Positions 9,206-18,905 of a stretch of 33,158 bases of DNA are shown one piece after another. The notes beneath the pieces were generated by a model, which saw only the letters and a list, made by a program, of their open reading frames with translations, did not search any database and was not told where the DNA came from. The stretch comes from CAUZFZ01 sp963579025 (GTDB lineage: Bacteria; Planctomycetota; Planctomycetia; Planctomycetales; Planctomycetaceae). Position 1 is the first letter of the stretch. Each line of letters begins with the position of its first letter. The stretch spans positions 1-33,158 of the forward strand of contig CAUZFZ010000120.1 of assembly GCA_963579025.1 (NCBI GenBank). Reading direction: 5' to 3'. A program made the position numbers and the translations under genes.

Positions 9206-12200
9206 ATGGCCGAAATTCGCAAAACACCGGAAATTACGGCAAATTCCAGGCTCGCTGAACTGGTCGAGCAATACGACACGCTCATTAATGAGTTGAGTCC
9301 ACGCGACGCAACGGCCGTGTGGAAGCCGTCGACCGACGACTTCCCGAACAGCGTTCAATTGCACATCAGCAATACATACGGCGCCGGCAGCCGGACACTG
9401 AGCGTTGCCGACCTCATCGACAGTGACGGTATGCTTGCGCGTGTTTCGCGGCTGGTGGGCGATCTGGTTTATCAGCAGTGCGACGACGTGCAGGGCACCA
9501 GTAAGCTGGCGCATCTGGCGAGCTTCGTGCCCGGTCGACTTTGTTACCGATTCACGGAAGACGATCCGGATATTCCGCTGCCGTCGGGCGAAGACACATC
9601 GTGTGCCGTTCTGTTTGCGGATATCTCGGGGTTCACGAGTCTGACGGAGCGACTGGCACAGAAAGGGGCCGTCGGTGCCGAAGAGCTGACGGCCGCACTG
9701 AACAGCTACTTTGGCGAACTGATTGGCATCGTCGGTCGCTTTGGCGGGGACGTGCTGAAGTTTGCCGGCGACGCGCTGCTGGCAACATTCGAAGACCGCG
9801 TCGCCGGTGAAGACCTGCAGGATGCCGCGGCTCGGGCTGTCTCAGCCAGTCTTGTCATTCAGAAACAGATGGAAGACTTCCCCGAAGTCGAAGGCCAGAA
9901 ACTGTCGTTGAAGATCGCGCTGGCCGCGGGCGATTTGCGGTTGATGCATCTGGGCGGCGTCTTCGGTCGCTGTGAATTGCTGATGGTCGGTGATTCACTG
10001 AAGGAACTTGGCGACGCCAACGATCTGGCCGGGCCGGGTGATATCATCGCCGCGGACAGCTTCTGGCGACGGGTTGACTCGCTGGCCACGGGGACGCCGA
10101 TTGAAGGCGGCAACCACCGCATCCACTCCGTGAGCCGCGCAACAGAGGAATTCGAGACGGACGGCAAGAGCGGTCAGTTGGCTTTGACGAGCGCGCCGTT
10201 CCGCGATTCGTCAATTGCTGCGATGCGGGGATATATCCCCGCGGCGATCTACTCGCGACTGATGGCCGGTCAGACAGACTGGCTGGGGGAACTTCGCAAA
10301 GTCACGGTCGTGTTCGCAAATCTGCCGGGATTCAATCTGAAAACGCCCGTGCGGGAAGCCCAGCGTGTGATGGCCGTTCTGCAGCGGACGATGTATCGGT
10401 TTGAAGGCAGCCTCAACAAACTCAGCGTGGACGACAAAGGCGTGTCCATGCTGGCGGGCTTCGGGCTGCCTCCCATCGCTCATGAAGACGACGCGGCACG
10501 AGCGATCGGCGCGGCTCTGGAACTACGTGAACGGATCAGCGAGCTGGGCTGGAAGTGTTCGATTGGCGTAGCTACAGGGCGTATTTTCTGCGGCGCCTAC
10601 GGAAATGAACAACGCCGCGAATACACCATGATCGGCGACACGGTGAATACATCGGCGCGTCTGATGCAGGCGGCGCGTGGGGGCATCCTGTGCGAACAGT
10701 TCACTTTCCAGGGTGCCGAATCGCGATTCGATTTCGACACGCTCGAACCCATGAAAATGAAGGGCAAGAGCGAACCGGTGCCCTGTTACCGGCCGCTCGA
10801 ACTCCGCGCACACACACGTCAGCGGTCGGCGCACGAAATCACCATCATCGGGCGAGATGCTGAGCAGCAGCTTTTCGCGAAGCTGCTCGACGATCTGTGC
10901 GAGCATCAGCAGAGTTCCGTGATGTTGCTGGAAGGCGAAGCCGGGAGCGGCAAGTCGCATCTCGTCAACGCGTTTGCTCAGCGAGCGGAAGCAGCGGGGT
11001 GCCGCGTGCTGCACGGGCAGGCTGATGCCATCGAGCGGTCGACGCCGTGGTACATCTGGCGAACGGTGATCGCTGACATCGTCGGACAGGCGGAGCTGGG
11101 ACGCGATCACAATGTTCTGAAACAGGCCATTTGCGAGCAGTTCGAACTGGACGACGAGTTGCAGAAACTGCTGCCTCTGTTGTCGTCGATCCTGCCCGTG
11201 ACATGGCCGGACAACGAGTGGACCGCCCAGATGAAGGGCGCCATTCGGGCGGACAATACCAATCGGCTGCTCGTCCAACTGATCTCACTGACCGCTCGGA
11301 ATGCCCCGCTGGTGATCGCTCTCGATGACACGCAGTACTTTGACTCTGCTTCGCTCATGCTGTTGCGATCGGCGACCAGCAATGTCACGCCGCTGCACGC
11401 TCTGGTAGCGGCTCGACCTCTGGAGCGGCCACTGCCCAGGGCCACTGCCGCCATCCTGGAGCCGCCGACCTCGCACCTGATCCAGCTCGAATCCATGGAC
11501 CCGGAAGATTCCGTGCAGATGGCCCGACACCTGTTCAAGGTCGAATACCTGCCGCCACCCGTCGAGCAACTGGTCCGGAATCGCGGTCAGGGGCTTCCAC
11601 TCTATATCGAGGAACTGGCGCTCACACTGCGCGACACCGGGACGGTGGAAATCAGCGACGGGACGGCACGACTGACTGGTGATCTGGACCAGTTCGAGAC
11701 GAGAGAGGTCTCCGAGTCACTCGAACGTGTGATCATTAACCGTGTTGATCGGCTGCAACCGTCGGAACAGTTGGCCCTTAAGGTGGCAAGTGTCATCGGA
11801 TTTGATTTCTCGCACCTGGCGCTGCGGGACGTGTTTCCTATCGAACAGGAACGCGACGGATTGCCGGAACATCTGGAGTCACTCGAAGGCAATCGCCTGA
11901 TACGCCGGACGGAAGATCGGTCGGAACTGGAGTACTCGTTCCGTAACCGCACGATCCGCGAAGTGGCCTACAATCTGATCCTTGTCAAACACCGTACCGA
12001 ACTGCATGCATCAATCGCGGCGTGGATCGAAGAGAAATACGCGGGCCAGCTTGATGCCCATTACGCGCGCCTCGCGACACACTGGAGAAGCGCGGGTGAG
12101 TCGGTCCGGGCCATTGAATACCTTGAGCGAGCTGGCGAGAACGCGTTGGAGAACAACGCAAATCAGGAGGCCGTTCGCTTCTATCGGCGTGCGCTCGAGC

Positions 12201-13624
12201 TGGAAGCAGAACTGGACCAGCGAGTCGAACCACTGCGGCGCGGCAAATGGCAGCGGGGATATGCCGAGGCGCTCTATCGGCTCGGCGACATGAATGGCAG
12301 CCTGAAGCAGTTCCGCGAGGCCGTCTGCCTGTTCGGATATCCCGATTCCGAGACGCTTGTCAGCACTGCATGTCACGGTGGCGTCGAGATGGCGCGACAG
12401 CTTTTCAACCGCATCCGTGTCGGGGTGGCGGGTAAGCCAGCCGGTCGACCCAGCGAAGCTCTGATTGAGGCTGTGCGAACCTATGAGCGCCTGTTTGAGA
12501 TCAACTACATCCGGAACGATATGCCCGCGGCCGTCGTGGCCACCTTTCGTGCGCTCCGCCTGGCCGAACGCTACGGCTCCAGCCCCGAACTGGCTCGCTG
12601 TTACTCGAACATGTCCGCCATGACGAGCGCGATGATGCTCCGGAAGGCCGCGTATCGCTACGCCGAACGGGCGCGCAGCATCGCGGCAAAGGCCGACGAT
12701 CTCTCGGCGACAGCTTACGTCGACACGATCAACTCGCTGGCCTATATCAGCCACGGTGACTGGGAACAGGCACGCAAGACTCTCGACACCGGAATCAAAC
12801 TGTGCCATGAAATCGGCGACCGGCGTCACTGGATCGAAGCCAATGCGCTGATTATCAACATGTCACTCTGGAGCGGCGACTGGAGCCAGCTTTCCGAGCA
12901 TGCTGAAAACATCCGTGAAGCAGGCGAAGCTGACCAGTCAACGCAGGTGGCTTTGTGGGGTCATGCATGGGTGCTGTGGATTGCCACCACGGCCGATCCA
13001 TTCAGCGACACCGTGCGATCTGCTGAAGCCTCGATGGAACGCTGGCTCGACACGGATGAGGAACTGGCCATTGCCGACGAGGTTCTGGCCCGTGGCAGTT
13101 TGCTCTTCGCACGTCTGCGACGCAGTGAATGGGACGAGGCGCTTGTGATCGCGGATCAGATCGAGGCAGCCATCGGTAATGCTCAGCCGGTGGCGGTCTA
13201 CATGCTGGCGGGATACGCGACGATGTCGAACCTGTACTACGTCCTGTGCCAGTCGGGCAGAACGCCGGGCAACTCGACATTGCAGGACCTGCACCGCCGT
13301 CTGCTGCGGATGAAGCGTCGGCTCACGGTTTTCAGCATGACGATTCCGATCGCCACTCCGGTGAAAACGCTGTGCACGGGCCGTCTTCAACTTCTCAAGG
13401 GCCGGACCGCGAAGGCGCGGCGAGTATTTCGCAAGGGACTGCGGCAGTGCGAGCATCTTCGCATTCCGTACTTTGCCGCCACATTCGAAATGGAACTCGC
13501 GAAACTTGCCGAGTCCGATGCGGAACGCGCCGACTTGAGTGCTTCGGCGATGAAACGATTTCACGAGCTGGGAATCGAAACGCCCGAGATTTCATTGCAG
13601 CAGCCCGCTACCGTCGACAGTTGA
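9206..13624 (+). CDS. Soluble-adenylyl-cyclase-like protein 1 (two class III cyclase domains + AAA/NTPase + TPR-like)
   Basis: A 1,472-residue protein predicted to make cAMP from ATP in the cytoplasm; there is no signal peptide or membrane helix. Domain order: C1 cyclase (about 130-300), C2 cyclase (about 360-530), NTPase with Walker A GEAGSGKS (577-584) and Walker B ending D707-D708, then helical TPR-like repeats to the end. The C1 half supplies both metal Asp (D139 in FADISGFT, D189 in KFAGDAL). The C2 half supplies adenine-site K405 and D410 (LNKLSVDDKG), T474 (REYTMIGD) and transition-state N481 and R485. These spacings match human soluble cyclase as I recall it. Thr474 and Lys405 favour ATP over GTP. 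The start is supported by alignment with the downstream paralogue, which begins identically. A paralogue follows after 177 bases. Other options: a catalytically dead regulatory ATPase, which the intact residues argue against. Confidence 0.9.
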   Translation: MAEIRKTPEITANSRLAELVEQYDTLINELSPRDATAVWKPSTDDFPNSVQLHISNTYGAGSRTLSVADLIDSDGMLARVSRLVGDLVYQQCDDVQGTSKLAHLASFVPGRLCYRFTEDDPDIPLPSGEDTSCAVLFADISGFTSLTERLAQKGAVGAEELTAALNSYFGELIGIVGRFGGDVLKFAGDALLATFEDRVAGEDLQDAAARAVSASLVIQKQMEDFPEVEGQKLSLKIALAAGDLRLMHLGGVFGRCELLMVGDSLKELGDANDLAGPGDIIAADSFWRRVDSLATGTPIEGGNHRIHSVSRATEEFETDGKSGQLALTSAPFRDSSIAAMRGYIPAAIYSRLMAGQTDWLGELRKVTVVFANLPGFNLKTPVREAQRVMAVLQRTMYRFEGSLNKLSVDDKGVSMLAGFGLPPIAHEDDAARAIGAALELRERISELGWKCSIGVATGRIFCGAYGNEQRREYTMIGDTVNTSARLMQAARGGILCEQFTFQGAESRFDFDTLEPMKMKGKSEPVPCYRPLELRAHTRQRSAHEITIIGRDAEQQLFAKLLDDLCEHQQSSVMLLEGEAGSGKSHLVNAFAQRAEAAGCRVLHGQADAIERSTPWYIWRTVIADIVGQAELGRDHNVLKQAICEQFELDDELQKLLPLLSSILPVTWPDNEWTAQMKGAIRADNTNRLLVQLISLTARNAPLVIALDDTQYFDSASLMLLRSATSNVTPLHALVAARPLERPLPRATAAILEPPTSHLIQLESMDPEDSVQMARHLFKVEYLPPPVEQLVRNRGQGLPLYIEELALTLRDTGTVEISDGTARLTGDLDQFETREVSESLERVIINRVDRLQPSEQLALKVASVIGFDFSHLALRDVFPIEQERDGLPEHLESLEGNRLIRRTEDRSELEYSFRNRTIREVAYNLILVKHRTELHASIAAWIEEKYAGQLDAHYARLATHWRSAGESVRAIEYLERAGENALENNANQEAVRFYRRALELEAELDQRVEPLRRGKWQRGYAEALYRLGDMNGSLKQFREAVCLFGYPDSETLVSTACHGGVEMARQLFNRIRVGVAGKPAGRPSEALIEAVRTYERLFEINYIRNDMPAAVVATFRALRLAERYGSSPELARCYSNMSAMTSAMMLRKAAYRYAERARSIAAKADDLSATAYVDTINSLAYISHGDWEQARKTLDTGIKLCHEIGDRRHWIEANALIINMSLWSGDWSQLSEHAENIREAGEADQSTQVALWGHAWVLWIATTADPFSDTVRSAEASMERWLDTDEELAIADEVLARGSLLFARLRRSEWDEALVIADQIEAAIGNAQPVAVYMLAGYATMSNLYYVLCQSGRTPGNSTLQDLHRRLLRMKRRLTVFSMTIPIATPVKTLCTGRLQLLKGRTAKARRVFRKGLRQCEHLRIPYFAATFEMELAKLAESDAERADLSASAMKRFHELGIETPEISLQQPATVDS

Positions 13625-13801
13625 AAAGCTGGCCTGTGGCGGGTGGGCGGAACAACCATTGGCATGGCAGCCACGCGCAACCGGCAGGACCGGACCGCGG
13701 CAATGTGAATCTCCCAATTGGGATCAGTGTCAGGACTCACGGGCAACGTAGGTTTGGACCGTCTGCAAAGAAGGTCCGATTTGACCGCTCAGGAGTCCCT
13801 C

Positions 13802-16800
13802 ATGGTCGAAATCCGTAAAGCCCAATCCGTCGCGGCTGATGCCAGGCTGTCACAGCTTCTGGAACAGTACGACGAGCTCATCAGCGAACTCAGCCCGCGA
13901 AATGCGACAGCCGTCTGGGAGCCGGACGCTGACGAGCGCTCAGGTGGAGCACGATTGCATCTTAGCGATGCCTATGGTCGCAGTTGCCGTGTACTGAGCG
14001 AAATGGATCTGAACGACGGCGACCGCATGCTGGAAAAGATCTCGCGACTGGTCGGCGATCTGGTCTACCAGGAAAGCGAAAGTCTGCAGGACCGCTTACT
14101 GCTGGCACAACTGGCGAGTTTCGCGCCAGGACGTCTGTGTGAACGCTTCACAGAAGAAGAGCCCGAGATTCCATTGCCATCGAGTGAAGACACATCGTGT
14201 GCAGTTCTGTTTGCGGACATCTCGGGTTTTACCAGCCTGACCGAACGCCTGGCACGGAAGGGCGCTGTCGGAGCCGAAGAATTGACAGCCGCGCTGAACC
14301 GCTATTTTGGCGAGTTGATCGACATTGTCAGCGATTTCGGTGGCGACGTGCTGAAGTTTGCGGGAGACGCGTTGCTGGCCACTTTCGAAGACAGCGTCGC
14401 TGGTGCGGATCTCCGCGATGCCTGTGCCCGCGCGGCTGCGGCCAGCGTTGCGATCCAGAACGGGCTGCGTGACTTCCCCGAAGTTGAGGGAACGAAACTG
14501 TCACTCAAGATTGCGCTGGCGGCAGGTGATCTGCGGATGCTGCATCTGGGCGGAGTATTCGGACGCTGCGAACTGTTGATGGTCGGCGATCCACTTAAGG
14601 AACTTGGTGACGCGAACGACCTGGCCGGGCCGGGAGACATTATTGCGGCGGAAAGTTTCTGGAGTCGCATTGATTCTCTGGCAAGCGGATCGCCGTTAAC
14701 GGCCGGCAACTACCGGGTCGAGTCATTGCGATGTGACGCCGAGGACTTCGAACTGGATGAATCGAGGGGTCAACTGGTCCTGACGAATTCGCCATTCCGC
14801 GATGAGTCTGTCGCAGCAATGCGCGGCTACATTCCGGCAGCCATCTACGCGCGACTGGCGGCCGGGCATACGGACTGGCTCGGTGAACTCCGCAAGGTCA
14901 CCGTCGTGTTCGCGAATCTTCCGGGCTTCAATCTGCAAACGCCGCTGCAGGAAGCCCAGCACGTGATGGTCGCGCTCCAGCAGACGGTCTACCACTTCGA
15001 AGGCAGCCTCAACAAGTTGAGCGTCGACGACAAAGGCGTGTCTATGCTGGCGGGATTCGGGCTTCCGCCTGTCGCTCACGAAGACGACGCCGCACGGGCC
15101 ATTGGCGCGGCTTTGGCACTGCGCGAACGGATCAACGAACTCGGCTGGGAATGTTCGATCGGCGTGGCCACCGGCCGTATTTTCTGTGGGGCCTACGGAA
15201 ACGATGACCGCCGCGAATACACAATGATCGGTGACACGGTCAATACGTCGGCGCGTCTCATGCAGGCTGCTCAGCAGGGCATCCTGTGCGATCAGGCGAC
15301 GTACTTCAGTGCGGAATCACGGTTCGGCTTTGATACGCTCGAACCTTTACAAATGAAGGGCAAGAGCGATCCCGTGGCGTGCTTCCGACCATTGGAACGC
15401 CGCAACAGTGATCGCCGCAGGGCGACGCGAAACACGACCGTCATCGGCCGTGAAAGTGAGCGCCAGTTGTTTGACGGGTTGCTCGAAGACTTGCGCATGC
15501 GACAGCAGAGTTCATTGCTGTTGCTTGAGGGCGAAGCCGGCATCGGGAAGTCACATCTGGTCAACGCGTTCTCGGAAATCGCAAAGCTGCGCGGCTGCCG
15601 CATCCTGCACGGAAACGGTGACGCGATCGACCAATCCACACCGTGGTTCGCATGGCGATCGGTTATTGCAGACCTGATCGGACGGGAAAACCTGAATCGC
15701 GATGCCGAGGATCTGCATCGCAATATCTGCGAGCGATTCGAGTTGGATGACGAGCTGCAAAAGCTGCTGCCGCTGCTGTCTTCCGTGTTGCCACAGGCGT
15801 GGTCAGACAATGAGTGGACCGCACAGATGAAAGGTGCGATCCGGGCCGACAATACCAACCGTCTGCTGCTGCGGATGATCGCAAAGGCGGCGCATGAGAA
15901 TTCGCTCGTCCTGGTGATGGAAGACACGCACTGTTGCGACTCGGCGTCGCTGCGCCTGCTGCGTTCCGTCGCGGCAAATGTCCGACCGCTGCACGTGCTG
16001 ACGACGGCGCGTCCGCTGTCACGGCCACTGCATAAAGATCTTGCCGCCATCGTGCACATGTCATCGTCTCATCACGTTCAGCTCGGACCGATGCCGGCAG
16101 ACGATTCCGTGCTGCTTGTGCAGCACCTGCTGGCATCGCACCGACTGCCGCGACCGGTCGAGCAGCTCATTCGCAAACGCACGCAAGGGCATCCACTGCA
16201 TGTCGAGGAACTCGCCTACGCGCTGCGTGATACAGGCACGGTTCAAGTCACAAACGGGATCGCTCGACTGATCGGCGATCTGCAGCAGTTTGAATCGCGC
16301 GAGGTGTCTGACTCGCTTGAGGGTGTCATCGTTAACCGCATCGATCGTCTGCCGCCGTCACAACAACTCACGCTGAAAGTCGCGAGTGTCATCGGATACG
16401 AGTTTCCGTATCCGGTCTTGAGGGATGTCTTTCCGCTCGAACAGGAGCGAGCGGAATTGAGCGGTCATCTGGAGTCGCTCAATCAAAGCAAACTGACTCG
16501 CTGCAACGGCGATCGTCCGGACCCCGAGCACTCATTCCGCAGCCGCACTGTCCGCGATGTCGTCTACAACCTGGTGCTGGTGAAGCACCGCACGGACCTG
16601 CATCGGGAAATTGCCCTGTGGATCGAAGATCACCACGGCGGCGAACTGGCCCGTCATTACCCGCGACTGGCCGAGCACTGGCAGCAGGCGGGGGACCTGA
16701 GCCGCGCGATTGAGTGTCTCGAACACGCGGGCCAGAACGCACTGGAATACAACGCGAATCAGGAAGCCGCTCGCTTCTATCGCAGGATGCTGGAACTGGC

Positions 16801-18193
16801 CGAGCAGTTGGGCGAGCCGATCGAATCCATGCGTCAGGCAGGGTGGCATCGACGATACGGCGAAGCGCTGTACCGTCTTGGCGAAATCCCCGCCGCCCTG
16901 GAGCATCTGCGCTCGGCCCTGCGACTGCTTGGACATCCCGATTCCGAGTCAATCGTGTCTCAGATCGCGCATAGTGGTGTCGAAATCGGGCGACAGCTTT
17001 TCACGCGCCTGCGGACCCGACTGTTCGGCCCTGCGAAGGCAACGCCTGGGGAAGCTCTGATCGAATCGGTGCGTGCGTACGAAAGACTCGTCGAGATTCA
17101 GTATCAGCGAACGGACATGCCCGCATTCATGCTGGCCACATTCCGATCACTGAACCTGGCCGAGCGATACGGATTCAGCGCAGAACTGGCACGCAGCTAT
17201 TCCAGCGTGTCGGCCATGACGAGTGCGATGATGATTCCCCGAGCCGCGCAGCGATACACCGACAGGGCAGAGCGCATCGCGCTGCGAGTTGGAGACCTTG
17301 CGACAACGGCCTACGTGCAGACCATTAACGCCGTGCACTTCATCAGCCACGGACAATGGGAAGACGCCAGTCAAACGCTGGAATCCGCCGGCCAATCGTG
17401 CGCGGCCATCAGCGATCGCCGTCGCTGGTCGGAAGGGGCGGCGCTCGTGCTCAATCTCTCATCGTGGAACGGCGAGTGGGACCGACTGGCCACGAATGCT
17501 CAGGAACTCCGCGAGGCAGCGGAAAACGAGCTGGGTTCGCAAGTGGCGATGTGGGCTTACGGCTGGCTGCTGTGGGTCGAGTCGGCACGCGATCCACACA
17601 GTGAACTGGTCCGCGCCGCCGAATCCGATCTGCAGCACTGGCTCGACTCCAACGAAGAACTGGCACTCGCGGACGAAGTGCTCGGACGTGGCGGGTTACT
17701 GTTCGCGCGGCTGCGTCGTGGCGAATGGTCGTCTGCCCTCGAAGTCGCCGACCAGATTGAAGAGGTGCTGGGCAACGCGCAACCGGTTGCCGTGTATCTG
17801 CTGCCAGTCTATGCCGGGCTGGTTGACCTCTACTCGGCACTGTGCGCATCAGAATCCGAAGAGCTGGACTCGCGGGAGATGACCGTCCGTCTGCGTCGCA
17901 TGCAACGTCGACTCGCCATCTTCAGTCTGCTGATTCCGATCTCCAGTCCTTTAAAATGTCTTTGCGACGGACGCTCGAAACTGTTGCAGGGCAAAACAGC
18001 CAGTGCTCACCGATCATTCCGCAAAGGCCTGCGTCTGAGTCGGAAATATCGAATTCCGTACTTCGCGGCATTGCTCGAATTCGAGCTCGCCGGAATTGCT
18101 GACAGCGACACCGAGAGCCGTGACTTAAATGACTCAGCTCGCGACCGGTGCCGATTGCTGGGAATCGAAAACCCGGAAGTCCGTGTGTCGTGA
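13802..18193 (+). CDS. Soluble-adenylyl-cyclase-like protein 2 (tandem paralogue)
   Basis: A 1,463-residue paralogue of the preceding gene with the same order of domains. D139, D189, K405, T474 and Walker A K583 fall at exactly the same residue numbers as in the first copy, so the two proteins align without net gaps over the cyclase and NTPase domains; the helical C-terminal region is more divergent. All predicted metal, adenine and transition-state residues are present. In Walker B the first acidic residue is Glu (E707-D708) where copy 1 has Asp. I chose the ATG at 13802 because AGGAG precedes it and its first residues match copy 1 (MVEIRK versus MAEIRK); the longer frame from 13718 is not supported. 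Tandem duplication is clear; whether the two have different triggers is unknown. Confidence 0.9.
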   Translation: MVEIRKAQSVAADARLSQLLEQYDELISELSPRNATAVWEPDADERSGGARLHLSDAYGRSCRVLSEMDLNDGDRMLEKISRLVGDLVYQESESLQDRLLLAQLASFAPGRLCERFTEEEPEIPLPSSEDTSCAVLFADISGFTSLTERLARKGAVGAEELTAALNRYFGELIDIVSDFGGDVLKFAGDALLATFEDSVAGADLRDACARAAAASVAIQNGLRDFPEVEGTKLSLKIALAAGDLRMLHLGGVFGRCELLMVGDPLKELGDANDLAGPGDIIAAESFWSRIDSLASGSPLTAGNYRVESLRCDAEDFELDESRGQLVLTNSPFRDESVAAMRGYIPAAIYARLAAGHTDWLGELRKVTVVFANLPGFNLQTPLQEAQHVMVALQQTVYHFEGSLNKLSVDDKGVSMLAGFGLPPVAHEDDAARAIGAALALRERINELGWECSIGVATGRIFCGAYGNDDRREYTMIGDTVNTSARLMQAAQQGILCDQATYFSAESRFGFDTLEPLQMKGKSDPVACFRPLERRNSDRRRATRNTTVIGRESERQLFDGLLEDLRMRQQSSLLLLEGEAGIGKSHLVNAFSEIAKLRGCRILHGNGDAIDQSTPWFAWRSVIADLIGRENLNRDAEDLHRNICERFELDDELQKLLPLLSSVLPQAWSDNEWTAQMKGAIRADNTNRLLLRMIAKAAHENSLVLVMEDTHCCDSASLRLLRSVAANVRPLHVLTTARPLSRPLHKDLAAIVHMSSSHHVQLGPMPADDSVLLVQHLLASHRLPRPVEQLIRKRTQGHPLHVEELAYALRDTGTVQVTNGIARLIGDLQQFESREVSDSLEGVIVNRIDRLPPSQQLTLKVASVIGYEFPYPVLRDVFPLEQERAELSGHLESLNQSKLTRCNGDRPDPEHSFRSRTVRDVVYNLVLVKHRTDLHREIALWIEDHHGGELARHYPRLAEHWQQAGDLSRAIECLEHAGQNALEYNANQEAARFYRRMLELAEQLGEPIESMRQAGWHRRYGEALYRLGEIPAALEHLRSALRLLGHPDSESIVSQIAHSGVEIGRQLFTRLRTRLFGPAKATPGEALIESVRAYERLVEIQYQRTDMPAFMLATFRSLNLAERYGFSAELARSYSSVSAMTSAMMIPRAAQRYTDRAERIALRVGDLATTAYVQTINAVHFISHGQWEDASQTLESAGQSCAAISDRRRWSEGAALVLNLSSWNGEWDRLATNAQELREAAENELGSQVAMWAYGWLLWVESARDPHSELVRAAESDLQHWLDSNEELALADEVLGRGGLLFARLRRGEWSSALEVADQIEEVLGNAQPVAVYLLPVYAGLVDLYSALCASESEELDSREMTVRLRRMQRRLAIFSLLIPISSPLKCLCDGRSKLLQGKTASAHRSFRKGLRLSRKYRIPYFAALLEFELAGIADSDTESRDLNDSARDRCRLLGIENPEVRVS

Positions 18194-18300
18194 GCAGCGA
18201 TCTGACGCGTGTCGGCTTTGTCGGTACAGAAGTGCCAGACGAGTTCACCCGCATATTCGACATCGTCGCTGCCGCCCATGATGCCGCAAGTCCGGGGTAG
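18190..18300 (+). CDS. Possible 36-residue ORF overlapping the cyclase stop codon
   Basis: A GTG at 18190 overlaps the TGA of the cyclase gene in GTGA and opens a frame reading MSSDLTRVGFVGTEVPDEF and so on, ending in AASPG. Its stop codon TAG is the last three bases of the GTAG head of the REP-like element. GGAAG lies about ten bases before the GTG. It could be a coupled small protein, a gene end truncated by the repeat, or chance. I do not recognise the sequence. Confidence 0.2.
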   Translation: MSSDLTRVGFVGTEVPDEFTRIFDIVAAAHDAASPG

Positions 18301-18370
18301 CCGAAGTCGCCAGACTTTGGCCACATCGAGATGTCACGGCAAAAAACCAAACTCTGGCGAGTTCGGCTAC
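18297..18370. repeat. Inverted pair of REP-like palindromes with GTAG heads (BIME-like)
   Basis: Unit 1 on the plus strand: GTAG (18297-18300), stem CCGAAGTC, loop GCCA, stem GACTTTGG (to 18320). Unit 2 on the minus strand (18370 back to 18347): GTAG, stem CCGAACTC, loop GCCA, stem GAGTTTGG. Each is an 8-bp hairpin with one G-T pair at the third position. The two units differ at only two positions, and these two are partners in the same base pair (G-C in one, C-G in the other). A third small palindrome, ACATCGAGATGT, lies between them (18323-18334). GTAG plus a hairpin is the known signature of REP sequences mobilised by RAYT transposases; no such transposase is in this window. Confidence 0.7.
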
Positions 18371-18905
18371 CGCGTCACTCGGCCTGACCGGGGGACGACT
18401 GGATTCATCGCGCGTCGAATTGCGCATCGATCGACTGCTGCCGTTCGCAGGATTCATCCGGTTGGTTGCGATGCGCTGATTCGTGGTGTCGGTCCGCTGT
18501 TGCCGAGCCGACCGGATAACTCCGGTCACTACGAACGACGCGAAGTTGCTGTCGCAGCATGTTGTGTCGGTCGCAGATCCGGCCTGGGGAATTCGGGCAA
18601 ACAAGCAAGCAAAGAGAAGCGATTCCGATGCGCCTGATTGGCGATATCAGGTAGCAGGCGGACAACGGTCAATCCTGTCGCTTTCTCCCACATGTGCGGT
18701 TCGAAGCAGTCGTATCCGTTGCGGTTTCTCCCCCGCGACCGCTGCTGCACCGCTGCCAGGATATGGAGCCAGACAACGTTCGCTCTGTCAGTTTCTGAAC
18801 CGGTGACTGGAAAGCTCGTCCGGTCACCCTGCTTTGCTTCCGGGACTGTAATGCCCGGGCTCTGCTGTTGATTCAGTCAGTCAACTTCATTGGAGGAGAC
18901 CCCCC
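18371..18905 (+). other. Intergenic leader of the coiled-coil gene
   Basis: About 530 bases without a supported gene. It holds a perfect 7-bp hairpin (GACCGGA, loop TAAC, TCCGGTC at 18510-18527) with no T-run, and a looser GGTGAC/GTCACC inverted repeat around 18800-18830. Short open frames here are unconvincing. A strong Shine-Dalgarno, GGAGGAG, at about 18892-18898 serves the TTG start at 18906. Confidence 0.4.

Noticed and set aside
9206..13624. LuxR/MalT- or AfsR-type regulator (NTPase plus TPR)
   Set aside because: There is no DNA-binding domain at either end, and two cyclase domains with catalytic residues occupy the N-terminus.
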